DNA of 42,536 nt from Propionivibrio sp. (GCA_029975435.1 JARKPC010000183.1:1-42536), one strand, 5' to 3'; shown: positions 24,639 to 34,734, numbered from the stretch's first letter. Notes: generated by a model not told the origin, from the sequence alone. A program made the numbers and translations.

Positions 24639-25588
24639 TGAACCTGCAGGACGCGCTCGGACGGTGGCTGTTCCGCTTCGGGCGCGACGATCGGTTGCCG
24701 GTCGTCCTCACCCAGCGCCGCATCTTCATCCTGCCCACCCGGGCCGGACTGCTCTATGGCGTCGTGCTCTGCGTGATGCTGATCGGCGCCATCAACTACA
24801 ACCTGAGTCTCGGCCACGCCCTCGTTTTTCTGCTCGCCGGACTGGGTCTGGTAGCGATGGTGCATACCTTTCGCAATCTGCTCGGCCTGCGGTTGATGCC
24901 CGGCCGCGCGGATCCCGTGTTTGCGGGAGAAGCGGCCTATTTCAGCTTGCACCTTGAGAACGCCCTGCCCCTGCCGCGACGCGCGCTCGAACTGGCGTTC
25001 GGGAAAAACGAAACGGCTTCTCTGGAAATTTCCGGCAGCCAACAGGTTTCCGTCTCGATCCCGTTCATGACGATGCACCGCGGCCGTCTCGATCCCGGCC
25101 GCATCACGCTGTCCTCGCGCTACCCGCTCGGTCTGTTCCGCGCCTGGAGCTACCCGCACCCGCCGCTTTCCTGCCTGGTTTATCCGAAGCCACTGGAAAC
25201 CCCTCTACCGCGCTCCACGCCAAGCTGGAAATCGACGGGGTCGAGGGGCAACAGCGGACAAGAGGATTTTTCGGGCCTGCGCGAACGGCAAGCGAATGAC
25301 TCCCCGCGCCACATCGCGTGGAAAGCCGTCGCTCGTGACATCGAGCACCGGCCCTTGCTGGTGAAGCAATTCGACGGAGGCGCGGCCGAAGAATTATGGC
25401 TCGACTGGACACAGACACCATCGGGCAGCGATACGGAAACGCGCCTGTCGCTGCTCGCCGGCTGGATCCTCATCGCCGAGCGCGAGCAACGCCGCTACGG
25501 ATTGCGCCTGCCGGAGCGATCCATCGCCCCGAACCGCGGCGCGGCGCACCGCGATTCCTGCTTGGAGGCGCTGGCACTCCATGCCTGA
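24638..25588 (+). CDS. DUF58-domain membrane protein
   Basis: A 316-residue protein with two hydrophobic helices near the N-terminus (about 37-80), giving a short hairpin in the inner membrane. The DUF58 core follows: GQEDFSGLRERQANDSPRHI and then WKAVARD is the family's signature. The start ATG overlaps the moxR stop, and its 3' end overlaps the transglutaminase gene by eight bases, so all three are translationally coupled. The family is the usual partner of MoxR ATPases and is thought to act in envelope processes; its exact activity is unknown. Confidence 0.9.
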   Translation: MNLQDALGRWLFRFGRDDRLPVVLTQRRIFILPTRAGLLYGVVLCVMLIGAINYNLSLGHALVFLLAGLGLVAMVHTFRNLLGLRLMPGRADPVFAGEAAYFSLHLENALPLPRRALELAFGKNETASLEISGSQQVSVSIPFMTMHRGRLDPGRITLSSRYPLGLFRAWSYPHPPLSCLVYPKPLETPLPRSTPSWKSTGSRGNSGQEDFSGLRERQANDSPRHIAWKAVARDIEHRPLLVKQFDGGAAEELWLDWTQTPSGSDTETRLSLLAGWILIAEREQRRYGLRLPERSIAPNRGAAHRDSCLEALALHA

Positions 25589-27617
25589 CCCGTTCCGGAC
25601 ATTTTTGCAGAAGCGCCGGATCCGCCCGCGGTCGCAGACCGCTCCGGTCGCCCTCGAACACGGAGCCATTCCATGGCTGCTGGCTGTCGCCGTGGCAACC
25701 ACCCTGCCGCACACGGAGCACCTGCCGTGGTGGCTGTCGCTGTTCTCCGCGGCCCTGCTGCTCGGTCGCGGCTGGCTGTGGAAATCGAATTCCCGCCTCC
25801 CCGCGCGCTGGCTGCTGGCCCTGCTGGTCATCGTCGGGACACTGGGCATCGGCTGGCAGTACCGCACGCTATTCGGCCGCGATGCCGGCGTTGCCCTGCT
25901 GGTCTTCTTCATGGCCCTGAAACCCATGGAAATGCACGCGAGGCGCGATGGACTGGTAGTCATCATGCTTGGCTTCTTCCTGCTGCTGACGCACTATTTC
26001 CACTCGCAGAGCATTCCGACCGGCCTCTGGCTGCTGGCCGTCGCCACCTTGCTCACGGCCGCGCTCATCCGCCTGCACGGCGGGGCCCAGCCGGTTCGCG
26101 AGATTGTCCGCTACGCCGCGCTGCTGATCGCGCAGGCCGTGCCTTTCATGCTCGTATTCTTCCTGCTCTTCCCGCGCGTGCAAGGTCCGCTCTGGGGTTT
26201 GCCCCAGGATGCCCACGCCGGACTGACGGGGCTTTCCGACCGCATGTCTCCGGGGTCCCTGAACAGCCTGATCCAGTCCGGCGAAATCGCCTTCCGTGCC
26301 CAGTTCGCCACTCCGCTCCCGGATCGATCGAAGCTGTACTGGCGCGGTCCGGTATTCGACACCTATGACGGCCAAACCTGGCGGGCCAGCCCGCTGAGTA
26401 CCGCGCGCTCGGCGAACAAGCCGGCCACCGTGGAAACCTCCGGGACAGCTTTCGCCGACTACACGATCACGCTGGAACCGCACAACCAGCGCTGGCTTCT
26501 GGCGCTCGAACTGCCCATCAGCCTGCCGGAAGGAAGCGCCCTGTGGCCGGCATTCGAAACACTGGCGCGTGAGCCGGTACGCTACAGGACGCGCTACGCC
26601 TTCCGTTCGGCGCTCGACCACGTTGCCAACCGAGAGGAATCTCCCCGCATGCTGCAACAGGCATTGCGGCTGCCGGCCGGCCTCAACCCGCGCACCCAGG
26701 AACTGGCCGGCGAGTGGCGCAATACGCTGAACGATCCGGAACAGATTTCCGCCGCCGCCTTGCGCTACTTCCGGGAAGAGAAATTCTTCTACACCTTGCA
26801 GCCGCCGCTGCTCGGGCAGCACGCCGTCGACGAATTTCTCTTCGGCACCCGGCGCGGTTTCTGCGAACACTACAGCAGCGCGTATGTCGTTCTGATGCGC
26901 GCCGCCGGCATTCCATCGCGTGTCGTCACCGGTTACCAAGGCGGAGAGACCAACCCAGTCGACGGATTCCTGACCGTACGCCAGTCCGATGCGCATGCCT
27001 GGGCGGAGATCTGGCTCGACGGCAAGGGCTGGGTACGTGTCGACCCGACTGCCGCGGTAGCCCCGTCGCGCATCGAGCGCGGAATCGGAGCGGCCTTGCC
27101 GGCCGGCGATCCCCTGCCGGCCCTGGTACGCATCAACACCGACTGGCTGCTTCAACTGCAACGGCTGCGTTATCGCTGGGAGGCCGTCAACAACGCCTGG
27201 AACCAGTGGATCCTCGGTTACAATCCGCAGCGCCAGCGCGAGGTGCTGTCGCGGCTGGGAATGGAAGACCCGGGTTGGCGCAGCATGGCTTCGGCGATGG
27301 CCATCTTCAGTGGGCTATGCTTGCTGCTGGTAACGATCTGGACACTCGCCCGGCGCACGCGGATTTCTCCCGAACAGCAGGCATGGCAACGTTTCTGCCG
27401 GGAACTGGAACGCTTCGGCATTCGGCGTGCGCCCTGGGAAGGTCCGTTCGACCTGGCCAAGCGTGTCGCCCGCGAACACCCGGATCTGGCACAGCTCGCG
27501 CGCGATGCCGCCGGCCACTTTGCCGACCTGCGCTATGGCATGGGACACCCCCGGCAATTGCTCGCATTGAAAGAATGCACGAGGCAGCTTGCCTCGCATC
27601 GGAGAATCAAGGTTTGA
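25581..27617 (+). CDS. TgpA-like transglutaminase-domain membrane protein (DUF3488)
   Basis: A 678-residue protein with an N-terminal block of about seven membrane helices (roughly 30-215), a periplasmic transglutaminase-like domain, and a final helix near 570-590 before a cytoplasmic tail. The catalytic triad is visible: Cys428 in RRGFCEHYSS, His472 in SDAHAWAE and Asp488 in VRVDPTAA. In Pseudomonas aeruginosa the homologue TgpA is important for viability, but its substrate is not settled. The gene is coupled to the DUF58 gene (8-base overlap) and to the lytic transglycosylase gene (4-base overlap), hinting at a role with the cell wall. Confidence 0.92.
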   Translation: MPDPFRTFLQKRRIRPRSQTAPVALEHGAIPWLLAVAVATTLPHTEHLPWWLSLFSAALLLGRGWLWKSNSRLPARWLLALLVIVGTLGIGWQYRTLFGRDAGVALLVFFMALKPMEMHARRDGLVVIMLGFFLLLTHYFHSQSIPTGLWLLAVATLLTAALIRLHGGAQPVREIVRYAALLIAQAVPFMLVFFLLFPRVQGPLWGLPQDAHAGLTGLSDRMSPGSLNSLIQSGEIAFRAQFATPLPDRSKLYWRGPVFDTYDGQTWRASPLSTARSANKPATVETSGTAFADYTITLEPHNQRWLLALELPISLPEGSALWPAFETLAREPVRYRTRYAFRSALDHVANREESPRMLQQALRLPAGLNPRTQELAGEWRNTLNDPEQISAAALRYFREEKFFYTLQPPLLGQHAVDEFLFGTRRGFCEHYSSAYVVLMRAAGIPSRVVTGYQGGETNPVDGFLTVRQSDAHAWAEIWLDGKGWVRVDPTAAVAPSRIERGIGAALPAGDPLPALVRINTDWLLQLQRLRYRWEAVNNAWNQWILGYNPQRQREVLSRLGMEDPGWRSMASAMAIFSGLCLLLVTIWTLARRTRISPEQQAWQRFCRELERFGIRRAPWEGPFDLAKRVAREHPDLAQLARDAAGHFADLRYGMGHPRQLLALKECTRQLASHRRIKV

Positions 27618-28639
27618 AGAACACTCTAGCCGCCGCGCTGTTCGGCATCGTATCCGCCGTTACCCCACTGCACGTCCACGCCGCAAAGGCCGCCAGGCCT
27701 CCTGTCTTCAGCGAATCGCCCGAGGTCAGGGAATTCATCCAGGACATGCATGTCCGGCACGGGTTCGACGTGGCTCACCTGACCCGGCAATTCGCCGCCA
27801 TCCGCACCAACCCGGTCGTCCTGGCCGCCATCCGCCCGGCGGCGGTGCCCGAGTTGCAGCGCTCCTGGCAACGCTACCGCGCGCGCTTCCTGAACGAACG
27901 GCGGCTGACCCAAGGGCTGCGCTTCTGGCAGGAAAACCGCGACGAACTGATCCGCGCCGAAGCCATTTATGGCGTGCCGCAGGAGATCGTTGTGGCCATC
28001 ATCGGCGTGGAAACCGAATACGGCCGCAACATGGGCAAATTCGCCGTGCTCGAAGCCTTGGCCACGCTGGCCTTCGACTATCCGCCGCGCGCGCCGTTCT
28101 TCCGCAACGAACTCGAACAGTTCCTGCTGATGGCGCGGGAGAATGGCATCAGCCCGCTCGAGTACAAGGGGTCGTATGCCGGCGCCATCGGCATCCCGCA
28201 ATTCATGCCCAGCAGCCAGCGCAATTATGCCGTCGATTTCGACGGCGACGACCGCATCGACCTGCGCCGCAGCACGACCGACGCCATTGGCAGTGTTGCC
28301 CGCTTCCTGCACATGCACGGCTGGCAGCCGCAAGCGCCGGTAGCTGTTCCCGCCAACGTCGACGGCGACCCCTCCGCGCTGGTCGCCGCCGGCCTCAAAC
28401 CGTCGCAATCGCTGCAGGAACTCAGGAGCCAGGGCGTCACGCCGCTCACGGCGGTTGAAACGCCCGCCGAGCGGCCGGCAGCGCTGATCGATCTAGTCTC
28501 GCCCGACCAGCCGACCGAATACTGGATCGGCTTCGAAAACTTCTACGTCATCACCCGCTACAACCGATCGAGTTTCTACGCCATGTCGGTATTCATGCTG
28601 GCCGAATCCCTGCGCGAGGCGCAGGGTTCTACGCCGTAA
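27614..28639 (+). CDS. mltB: Lytic murein transglycosylase B (MltB type)
   Basis: A 341-residue periplasmic enzyme that cleaves the glycan strands of peptidoglycan to give 1,6-anhydromuramic acid ends. The start is TTG at 27614, overlapping the transglutaminase stop and preceded by GGAG; a signal peptide (KNTLAAALFGIVSAVTPLHV then HA) begins there. Catalytic Glu133 lies in GVETEYGRNMG. Further MltB marks are SYAGAIGIPQFMPSS, FDGDDRIDL and the C-terminal YNRSSFYAM. There is no lipobox, so the protein is soluble rather than anchored, unlike E. coli MltB. It ends directly against the convergent reductase gene. Confidence 0.92.
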   Translation: MKNTLAAALFGIVSAVTPLHVHAAKAARPPVFSESPEVREFIQDMHVRHGFDVAHLTRQFAAIRTNPVVLAAIRPAAVPELQRSWQRYRARFLNERRLTQGLRFWQENRDELIRAEAIYGVPQEIVVAIIGVETEYGRNMGKFAVLEALATLAFDYPPRAPFFRNELEQFLLMARENGISPLEYKGSYAGAIGIPQFMPSSQRNYAVDFDGDDRIDLRRSTTDAIGSVARFLHMHGWQPQAPVAVPANVDGDPSALVAAGLKPSQSLQELRSQGVTPLTAVETPAERPAALIDLVSPDQPTEYWIGFENFYVITRYNRSSFYAMSVFMLAESLREAQGSTP

Positions 28640-29635
28640 TTACACACGTCCGGCAACGGGCTTGATGACTTCGGGATTGAGCGGCGTCAACGGCCGGTTT
28701 TCGATGAGATAGCCGATCAGGTTATCCGCCGCCAGGTTGGCCATGGACAGGCGGGTAGCCATCGTGGCACTGCCGATGTGCGGCGTCAGGACGACGTTGG
28801 GCACAGTCAGGAGATCCGGATGTATCCGGGGTTCTCCTTCATAGACATCCAGTCCGGCGGCAGCGATCCGTTTCTCGCGCAGGGCAACGGCCAGGGCAGC
28901 ATCATCGACGATCCCGCCACGCGCGATATTGACCAGCGTTGCCGAAGCCTTCATGAGGGAGAGTTCCGCGGCGCCGATGGCGTGGTGCGCATCCGGCGAG
29001 TAAGGCAGCACTACCATCAGATGATCTGCCGCACGCAGCAACTCTTCCTTGCCGACGTATTGCGCGCCGCTTTCCTGTTCAAGTTCAGGGGCCAGACGAC
29101 TGCGATTGTGATAGATCACCCGCATGCCGAAGCCATGTGCGGCGCGGCGGGCAATGGCTCTGCCGATGCGCCCCATGCCGAGGATTCCGAGGGTGGTGCC
29201 ATGAACGTCGAACCCGGCGAACAGATCGTAGGTCCAGCGCGTCCACTGCCCCGACCGCAGGAAGCGCTCGGCTTCAGCAAGCCGGCGCGCGGTGGCCAGC
29301 AGCAGCGCAAAGCCGAGGTCGGCGGTCGTCTCCGTCAGCACGTCCGGGGCATTGGTGCCCAGCACACCAGCGGCGGTCATGGCCTCGAGATCGAAGTTGT
29401 TGTAACCGACGAACATGTTGGCGCAGATACGCAGTTCCGGGCATGCCGCCAGCAATCCGGCATCGATGCGTTCGGCCCCCATGGTCATCACACCCTGCTT
29501 GCCCTGAAGCTTGCCGATCAGTTGCTCACGCGTCCAGGCTTCGTCGGACTGGTTGTCTTCGACATCAAAACACTGCGCCAGCCGTCCCACAACTTCGGGA
29601 AAAATAGCGCGCGCGATCAGGATCTTCGGTTTCAT
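28640..29635 (-). CDS. Glyoxylate/hydroxypyruvate reductase (GhrB-like D-2-hydroxyacid dehydrogenase)
   Basis: A 331-residue dehydrogenase with NAD-binding motif GILGMGRIGRAIARR and a basic stretch IYHNRSR after the second strand, which favours NADPH. Catalytic Arg (NIARGGIVDD), Glu (YEGEP) and His (LTPHIGSAT) are present. GhrB-type enzymes reduce glyoxylate and hydroxypyruvate. Its start overlaps the cimA stop by four bases (ATGA), so it is co-translated with citramalate synthase. Its stop codon directly adjoins the mltB stop on the other strand, with no room for a terminator. It is less related to the two dehydrogenases in region 1, which lack the basic NADP motif. Confidence 0.9.
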   Translation of the reverse strand: MKPKILIARAIFPEVVGRLAQCFDVEDNQSDEAWTREQLIGKLQGKQGVMTMGAERIDAGLLAACPELRICANMFVGYNNFDLEAMTAAGVLGTNAPDVLTETTADLGFALLLATARRLAEAERFLRSGQWTRWTYDLFAGFDVHGTTLGILGMGRIGRAIARRAAHGFGMRVIYHNRSRLAPELEQESGAQYVGKEELLRAADHLMVVLPYSPDAHHAIGAAELSLMKASATLVNIARGGIVDDAALAVALREKRIAAAGLDVYEGEPRIHPDLLTVPNVVLTPHIGSATMATRLSMANLAADNLIGYLIENRPLTPLNPEVIKPVAGRV

Positions 29636-31221
29636 GCCTGGCCAGCGTGCTTGGCTTCTTCCAGCTTCAGCAACTTGTATTCGATGGAATCCACAAGCGC
29701 GATCCAGCTCGCTTCGATGATGTCGGTCGACACCCCGACCGTTGTCCATACCGCATCGCCATCCGTGGATTGCAGCAGCACGCGCACCTTGGCCGCCGTG
29801 GCATCCCTGCCGTTGATGACACGCACCTTGTAATCGGTGAGGTGCACGTTGGCAAGCTCCGGATAGAAGGTATCGAGCGCCTTGCGCAGGGCGCTGTCCA
29901 ACGCATGCACCGGGCCGTCACCCTCGGCGGCGGTAATCTCGTCAACACCTTCGACCTTGACCTTGATGATTGCCGACGAGCCATACTCGCCGTTGGTCGG
30001 CTGCTCGCCGATGATCTTGAAGTGCTCGAGTTCGAAAAACGGGCGGTACTTGCCAAGTTGCTTGCGAACGATCAGTTCGAACGTGCTTTCCGCGCCTTCG
30101 AATTGATATCCCTCGTGCTCCATCTCCTTGAGCCGCTTCATGATACGGTCGGTCACCTCGTCATCCTTGGTGATGTTCGGATCGACTTCCCAGATCTTGT
30201 CGAGGATCATGCGCCGGCCCGACACTTCGCTCATCAGGAAGCGGCGCTGGCCGCCGACCAGTTCGGGATTGATGTGTTCGAACGACTGTGACGCCTTGTT
30301 GACGCCGTCGATGTGCATGCCCCCCTTGTGGGCGAAAGCACTGTTGCCGATGAACGGCTCGCGTTCGTTGAGCGCGATGTTCGAGATCGCCGCGACGTGA
30401 CGCGCGACATGCACGATGTTCCGGTATTGGTCGGCGGGCAGGCATTCGTAGTCGCGCTTCACGCCGAGATTGGCGATGATCGTCGACAGGTTGGCATTGC
30501 CGCAGCGCTCGCCGAACCCGAGATAGGTTCCCTGCACGTGGCGGGCTCCGTTCTCTACCGCGGCGATGCTGTTGGCCACGGCCATGCCGCAATCGTTGTG
30601 CGCGTGAATTCCCAGGGGAACCGTGAACAGCCCGGCCATTTTTCCGACGATCGCTCCCAGTTCGGACGGGAAGGTACCGCCATTCGTATCGCACAGGACC
30701 AGTGCGTCGGCACCACCTTCAGCCGCGGCCTGCAATGTCCTGACGGCATACTCCGGGTTGTTCTTGTATCCGTCGAAGAAATGCTCGGCGTCATAGATGA
30801 CTTCCTTGCCTTGCGCCTTGAAGAACGCGAGGGTATCGCGAATCATCGCCAGGTTTTCGTCGAGAGTTGTGCGGATGATGTCCGTGACGTGAAAATCCCA
30901 GCTCTTGCCAAAAATGACGATGACCGGCGTATCGGCGAGCAGCAGGGACTGCACATTGCTGTCCTGCTCGACCTTGATGTCCCGCCGCCGCGTGCTGCCG
31001 AAGGCAGCCAGCCTGGCGTGCTTCAGGCGAATGGTTCTGGCCCGCGCGAAGAACTCGAGATCCTTCGGATTCGATCCGGGATTGCCGGCTTCGATATAGT
31101 CGATGCCGTGATCGTCCAGAACCTGGAGCAGTTTCAGCTTGTCCTCGACGGAGAAGGAAATTCCCTCGGCCTGGGCGCCGTCACGCAGCGACGAATCGAA
31201 AATCGCAACCTTCTTGCTCAT
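29632..31221 (-). CDS. cimA: (R)-Citramalate synthase
   Basis: A 529-residue cytosolic enzyme that condenses pyruvate and acetyl-CoA to citramalate, giving 2-oxobutyrate for isoleucine without threonine deaminase. The N-terminal DRE-TIM barrel shows FDSSLRDGAQAEGISFSVED and metal-binding GIHAHNDCGMAVANS, plus NAFAHKGGMH-like NSAFAHKGGMHIDGV. The C-terminal part (about 390-515) is the LeuA allosteric dimerisation domain that binds isoleucine or leucine. The start at 31221 lies after GGGAAGC; an upstream extension of 35 residues is rejected. It lies 106 bases after rpoS on the same strand. Confidence 0.93.
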   Translation of the reverse strand: MSKKVAIFDSSLRDGAQAEGISFSVEDKLKLLQVLDDHGIDYIEAGNPGSNPKDLEFFARARTIRLKHARLAAFGSTRRRDIKVEQDSNVQSLLLADTPVIVIFGKSWDFHVTDIIRTTLDENLAMIRDTLAFFKAQGKEVIYDAEHFFDGYKNNPEYAVRTLQAAAEGGADALVLCDTNGGTFPSELGAIVGKMAGLFTVPLGIHAHNDCGMAVANSIAAVENGARHVQGTYLGFGERCGNANLSTIIANLGVKRDYECLPADQYRNIVHVARHVAAISNIALNEREPFIGNSAFAHKGGMHIDGVNKASQSFEHINPELVGGQRRFLMSEVSGRRMILDKIWEVDPNITKDDEVTDRIMKRLKEMEHEGYQFEGAESTFELIVRKQLGKYRPFFELEHFKIIGEQPTNGEYGSSAIIKVKVEGVDEITAAEGDGPVHALDSALRKALDTFYPELANVHLTDYKVRVINGRDATAAKVRVLLQSTDGDAVWTTVGVSTDIIEASWIALVDSIEYKLLKLEEAKHAGQA

Positions 31222-31327
31222 CTTAAGCTTCCCTAATCGAAACCATGGTAACCCCGGGCACCCCCGGAATACGGGCAGTCGCCGGCCGCCTCGCGAACAA
31301 GCAGCCAAGGCAGCACTATATAACAAC

Positions 31328-32290
31328 TCAGATGAGGTTTTCGCGCATGACGCCGCCGCGTTTGATGACCCGGCGCAGCTGGTCGAGCGCCTCGATCTGG
31401 ATCTGCCGCACGCGCTCGCGGGTCAAGTTGAGTTCTGCTGCCACTTCCTCGAGCGTGCTGATCTCCGCTCCGCCCAGACCGTAACGCCGCTCCAGAACGC
31501 GGCGCTGCTTGTCCGTCAGTTGTTCGATCCACTGATTGACCAGATTCCCCACCTCGGAACACTGGAGTAATTCTTCCGGATCCAGCGCATTGTCGTCGGC
31601 AATGGCGTCGGCGATAGTGTGGTCCGGGTCGATTTCCAGCGGCGCATCGAGCGAGGCGATATGCTCGTTCAGAGTTATCGCCCGGCGCACGTCGTCGACC
31701 GAACGGTCGATCAGATGGGCAATCTGTTCCAGCCGCGTTTCCTTGCCGTTGGCCAGCTCCAGATGGCGAAAGGCGCGCAGGATCAGATTGATTTCCTTGA
31801 CCACATGAACGGGCAAACGGATTGTCCGCGACTGGTTCATGATCGCACGCTCGATGCTCTGGCGAATCCACCAGGTGGCATAGGTCGAAAAGCGGAACCC
31901 GCGTTCCGGATCGAATTTCTCGATGGCGTGGATCAGGCCGAGATTTCCTTCCTCGATCAGATCCAGCAGAGGAATGCCGCGATTGAGATAGTGCTTGGCA
32001 ATGTTCACCACCAGGCGCAGGTTATGCTCAATCATCTTCTGACGGGCGACGAAGTCGCCGGCGCGCGCGCGACACGCCCAAGAATACTCTTCTGCCGGTG
32101 TAAACAACGGCTTGGCACCTATCTCGTTGAGATAATGCTGGGTGACGTCGTTGAGCAGTTCGACTTCCGGCGGCGGAACAGCCGCTTCCTCAACGGTTTC
32201 GGGATCGGCGAGAAAGTCCTCTTCGGAGGCGGCCTCCTCGGGCGTCTCGTCTTCCATGAGATCCGATTCCTGGTCAGTATTTCCGTCCAT
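31328..32290 (-). CDS. rpoS: Stationary-phase sigma factor RpoS
   Basis: A 320-residue sigma-70-family factor that directs RNA polymerase to general stress and stationary-phase genes. An acidic N-terminus precedes region 1.2 ([20 protein letters not shown]). Region 2 includes [40 protein letters not shown] and [17 protein letters not shown]. Region 4 includes LERRYGL and [19 protein letters not shown]. The gene starts three bases after the nlpD stop. The order surE-pcm-nlpD-rpoS is a hallmark of proteobacteria and separates it from rpoD or rpoH. Confidence 0.96.
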   Translation of the reverse strand: MDGNTDQESDLMEDETPEEAASEEDFLADPETVEEAAVPPPEVELLNDVTQHYLNEIGAKPLFTPAEEYSWACRARAGDFVARQKMIEHNLRLVVNIAKHYLNRGIPLLDLIEEGNLGLIHAIEKFDPERGFRFSTYATWWIRQSIERAIMNQSRTIRLPVHVVKEINLILRAFRHLELANGKETRLEQIAHLIDRSVDDVRRAITLNEHIASLDAPLEIDPDHTIADAIADDNALDPEELLQCSEVGNLVNQWIEQLTDKQRRVLERRYGLGGAEISTLEEVAAELNLTRERVRQIQIEALDQLRRVIKRGGVMRENLI

Positions 32291-32292
32291 TG

Positions 32293-33240
32293 TCAGCGCG
32301 GCGGCAGATGTTTCAGTGGATCGACCGGTTTGCCCTGGCGGCGAACCTCGAAATGCAGCTTGACCTGATCGGCGTCCGTATTACCCATCTCTGCAATCTT
32401 CTGGCCTTTGGTCACCGACTGCCCTTCCTTGACCAGAATATTCTGATTGTGTGCGTATGCCGACAGATAAGTAGCATTGTGCTTGATGATCACCAGTTTC
32501 CCATATCCGCGCAAACCCGTACCGCTATAGACCACCTTGCCGTCGCCCGCAGCAATGACCGCATCGCCGGCCTTGCCCGCAATATCGATGCCCTTGCTGC
32601 CGTTCTCGCTGAACGTGCCGACAATTTTGCCGTTGGCCGGCCAGATCCACGGGACTTCGTCCCCCGCCGAGGCCGCTTCCGCCGGCTTTTCCTCGGGTTT
32701 GGGTTCCGGCTTGGCCGCAACCACCGGAGCTTCTGCCGGCTTGGGTTGGCCCTGGTTCTGCGCCATGGCCAACGCCTGATCCGAATAAGGTTCCTTGCCG
32801 GCCTTCGGCTCGCGCTTCAGCGCTTCGGTATTGGTGCCAGCGGATCGCCGTTCGACAGGCTGTGCATCGCCGATCGGCCGTGCGACCACGACATCGGAAG
32901 TCACCGGAGCGGTGACCGCGACATCGGACGAAGGCGCATCGGACTTCGCCTTGACCTTGAGCACACGCCCAACCGACAGTTGATTGGGATTCTCGATGCG
33001 GTTCATCGCGATCAATTCACGATAATCCATGCCGTGTTCGCGCGCGATGCTGTAGACCGTATCCCCCGCCTTGACAGTATAGGTATTGGCCGCGGGGACC
33101 GCGGCGACCGGAGCAGCCGTTCGCTGCCCTCCCCTTTCGACTACCGGAGCCGGAGATTTGCTGGCGCAACCGGCCAACACGGAAAGGGAAACCAGCAAGC
33201 AGACACGGCCAACAACGGCCAATATTCGATTATTAGTCAT
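32293..33240 (-). CDS. nlpD: NlpD-type LysM/degenerate M23 lipoprotein
   Basis: A 315-residue outer-membrane lipoprotein with lipobox LAGC. A LysM domain that binds peptidoglycan ([20 protein letters not shown], about 54-97) and an Ala/Pro/Glu-rich linker precede a C-terminal LytM (M23) domain. In the LytM domain the zinc histidine of HxxxD is lost (GSKGIDIAG) and the HxH motif reads KLHFEVR, so it should not cut peptidoglycan itself. NlpD proteins of this kind activate the amidase AmiC during cell separation. Its start overlaps the pcm stop (ATGA). In other proteobacteria the main rpoS promoter lies inside nlpD. Confidence 0.95.
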   Translation of the reverse strand: MTNNRILAVVGRVCLLVSLSVLAGCASKSPAPVVERGGQRTAAPVAAVPAANTYTVKAGDTVYSIAREHGMDYRELIAMNRIENPNQLSVGRVLKVKAKSDAPSSDVAVTAPVTSDVVVARPIGDAQPVERRSAGTNTEALKREPKAGKEPYSDQALAMAQNQGQPKPAEAPVVAAKPEPKPEEKPAEAASAGDEVPWIWPANGKIVGTFSENGSKGIDIAGKAGDAVIAAGDGKVVYSGTGLRGYGKLVIIKHNATYLSAYAHNQNILVKEGQSVTKGQKIAEMGNTDADQVKLHFEVRRQGKPVDPLKHLPPR

Positions 33241-33908
33241 TCGAGTCCTGAGAGTAACGGAACGAAACGGACACCATCAAGACGGGTTTCGACGTAAGCT
33301 TCCGCACGCCGCTCGATCAGCACCAGATACTGATCGGCCGATCCCAAGGGCAAAAGCATTCTGCCACCAAGCGCCAACTGCTGCAAAAGTGCCGGGGGTA
33401 CGGCCGGCGCCGCTGCCGCGACGATGATGGTGTCAAATGGTGCCGCTTCTGGAATGCCGAACTGCCCATCGGCATACTTGAGGCGCACGCGAAACTGCTT
33501 GATGGCGCGCAGATTGAGCTTGGCTCGCGCCAGCAGCGGTTCAATGCGTTCAACGGCATAGACTTCATGCGTCAATTGCGCCAGGACGGCGGCCTGATAA
33601 CCGCACCCGGCGCCGATCTCCAGGGTCTTGCCAAGTCCGGCACGCCCCTGGCGCAATACTTCGATCATGCGCGCCACGACATACGGTTGCGAGATCGTCT
33701 GAGAAAACCCGAGCGGCAACGCCGTATCTTCGTAGGCACGCGATGCCAGCGCTTCTTCGACGAACAGGTGCCGCGGAACGGCAGCCATGGCCGCCAGCAC
33801 CTGCTCGTCGCGTATGCCCTGCTCGCGCAGCCGCTCGATCATGCGCTTTCGCGTGCGCTGCGAGGTCATGCCGAGACCGGTCACGCTGCGCGTCATCGTT
33901 TCAGCCAT
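33237..33908 (-). CDS. pcm: Protein-L-isoaspartate O-methyltransferase
   Basis: A 223-residue cytosolic enzyme that methylates isoaspartyl residues of aged proteins using S-adenosylmethionine, allowing their repair. The SAM-binding motif I reads [17 protein letters not shown]. Further family marks are [27 protein letters not shown]-like [13 protein letters not shown], and the C-terminal RMLLPLG. It overlaps surE upstream by 16 bases and nlpD downstream by four, so the operon is tightly coupled. The start at 33908 ([11 protein letters not shown]...) has alternatives at internal Met residues 5 and 14. Confidence 0.95.
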   Translation of the reverse strand: MAETMTRSVTGLGMTSQRTRKRMIERLREQGIRDEQVLAAMAAVPRHLFVEEALASRAYEDTALPLGFSQTISQPYVVARMIEVLRQGRAGLGKTLEIGAGCGYQAAVLAQLTHEVYAVERIEPLLARAKLNLRAIKQFRVRLKYADGQFGIPEAAPFDTIIVAAAAPAVPPALLQQLALGGRMLLPLGSADQYLVLIERRAEAYVETRLDGVRFVPLLSGLE

Positions 33909-34636
33909 TCGCGAACCAGGGGAAGTTGCGCATTGTGCGTCAGGTCGATCTGCAGCGGAGTTATGGATACCTGGCGATTATGCACCGCGTAAAAATCCGT
34001 CCCTTCGCCCGCGTCCTGCGCTTCGCCGGCCGCACCGACCCAATACACAGTCTCGTGCCGAGGCGTTACGGTACGCACCACCGACTCGGCCTTGTGCCTT
34101 TTTCCCAGGCGGGTAACGACCGTTCCGAGCAAGGCATCATAGGGAACATCGGGCACATTGACATTGAGCAGCACCGGCTCCCTCGTCGGCCGCCGCTGGA
34201 TCATTTGCACCACCTCCAACGCAATGCGCGCCGCCGTCTCGAAATGCGCCCCCACCTTGCTGCACAGGGACACGGCGACGGAGGGCACTCCCAGCAGGAA
34301 TCCCTCGGTCGCTGCGGCGACCGTCCCCGAGTAGATCGTGTCGTCGCCCATGTTGGCACCGTTATTGATCCCGGAAACCACCATGTCGGGGGTCTCATCG
34401 AGCATCCCGGTCACCGCCAGATGCACGCAATCCGTCGGAGTGCCGTTCACGTAATAGAAACCGTTGGCCGACTGCTTCAGGGAAAGCGGACGATCCAGCG
34501 TCAGCGAATTACTGGCACCACTGCGATCGCGCTCGGGAGCCACCACCGTGATGTCGGCAACGGCCGACAGGGCACGCGCCAGATGTTCGATGCCCGGAGA
34601 AAAATAACCGTCGTCGTTGCTCAGTAGAATGCGCAT
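33893..34636 (-). CDS. surE: 5'/3'-nucleotidase SurE
   Basis: A 247-residue stress-survival phosphatase acting on nucleoside monophosphates. The metal site is [16 protein letters not shown] (Asp8, Asp9), Ser and Asn in [20 protein letters not shown], and [12 protein letters not shown] near residues 57-68. It is the first gene of surE-pcm-nlpD-rpoS. The ribosome-binding site is weak (TTGGGC). A terminator-like hairpin lies 25 bases before the start codon, so transcription into the operon may be attenuated. Confidence 0.95.
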   Translation of the reverse strand: MRILLSNDDGYFSPGIEHLARALSAVADITVVAPERDRSGASNSLTLDRPLSLKQSANGFYYVNGTPTDCVHLAVTGMLDETPDMVVSGINNGANMGDDTIYSGTVAAATEGFLLGVPSVAVSLCSKVGAHFETAARIALEVVQMIQRRPTREPVLLNVNVPDVPYDALLGTVVTRLGKRHKAESVVRTVTPRHETVYWVGAAGEAQDAGEGTDFYAVHNRQVSITPLQIDLTHNAQLPLVREWLKR

Positions 34637-34660
34637 GTCAGCCCAATAGTGCGTAAAGAA

Positions 34661-34683
34661 AAAACCGGCCGGATGCCGGTTTT
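34661..34683 (-). terminator. Terminator-like hairpin in the surE leader (possible attenuator)
   Basis: AAAACCGGC and GCCGGTTTT form a nine-base stem around a five-base loop. On the minus strand it is followed by TTTTTTCTTT, as in an intrinsic terminator. It lies between a TATAAT element and surE. Confidence 0.65.
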
Positions 34684-34728
34684 CGGAGACATTTTCAGCG
34701 AAAGAACGCCTCCATGCGTGCTCCGGAA

Positions 34729-34734
34729 ATTATA
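34729..34734 (-). promoter_or_regulatory. Possible -10 element upstream of surE
   Basis: A perfect TATAAT on the minus strand, in CCCCGTATAATTTCC. The -35 region is poor (TTCCCG at 17-base spacing). Transcription would start near 34722, giving a leader of about 85 bases before surE that contains the terminator-like hairpin. A seven-codon frame (MEAFFR, stop; 34695-34715) with GGAG before it lies in this leader. Confidence 0.4.

Noticed and set aside
25869..27161. 430-codon antisense open frame opposite the transglutaminase gene
   Set aside because: Shadow of a gene with an intact catalytic triad; no independent signals.
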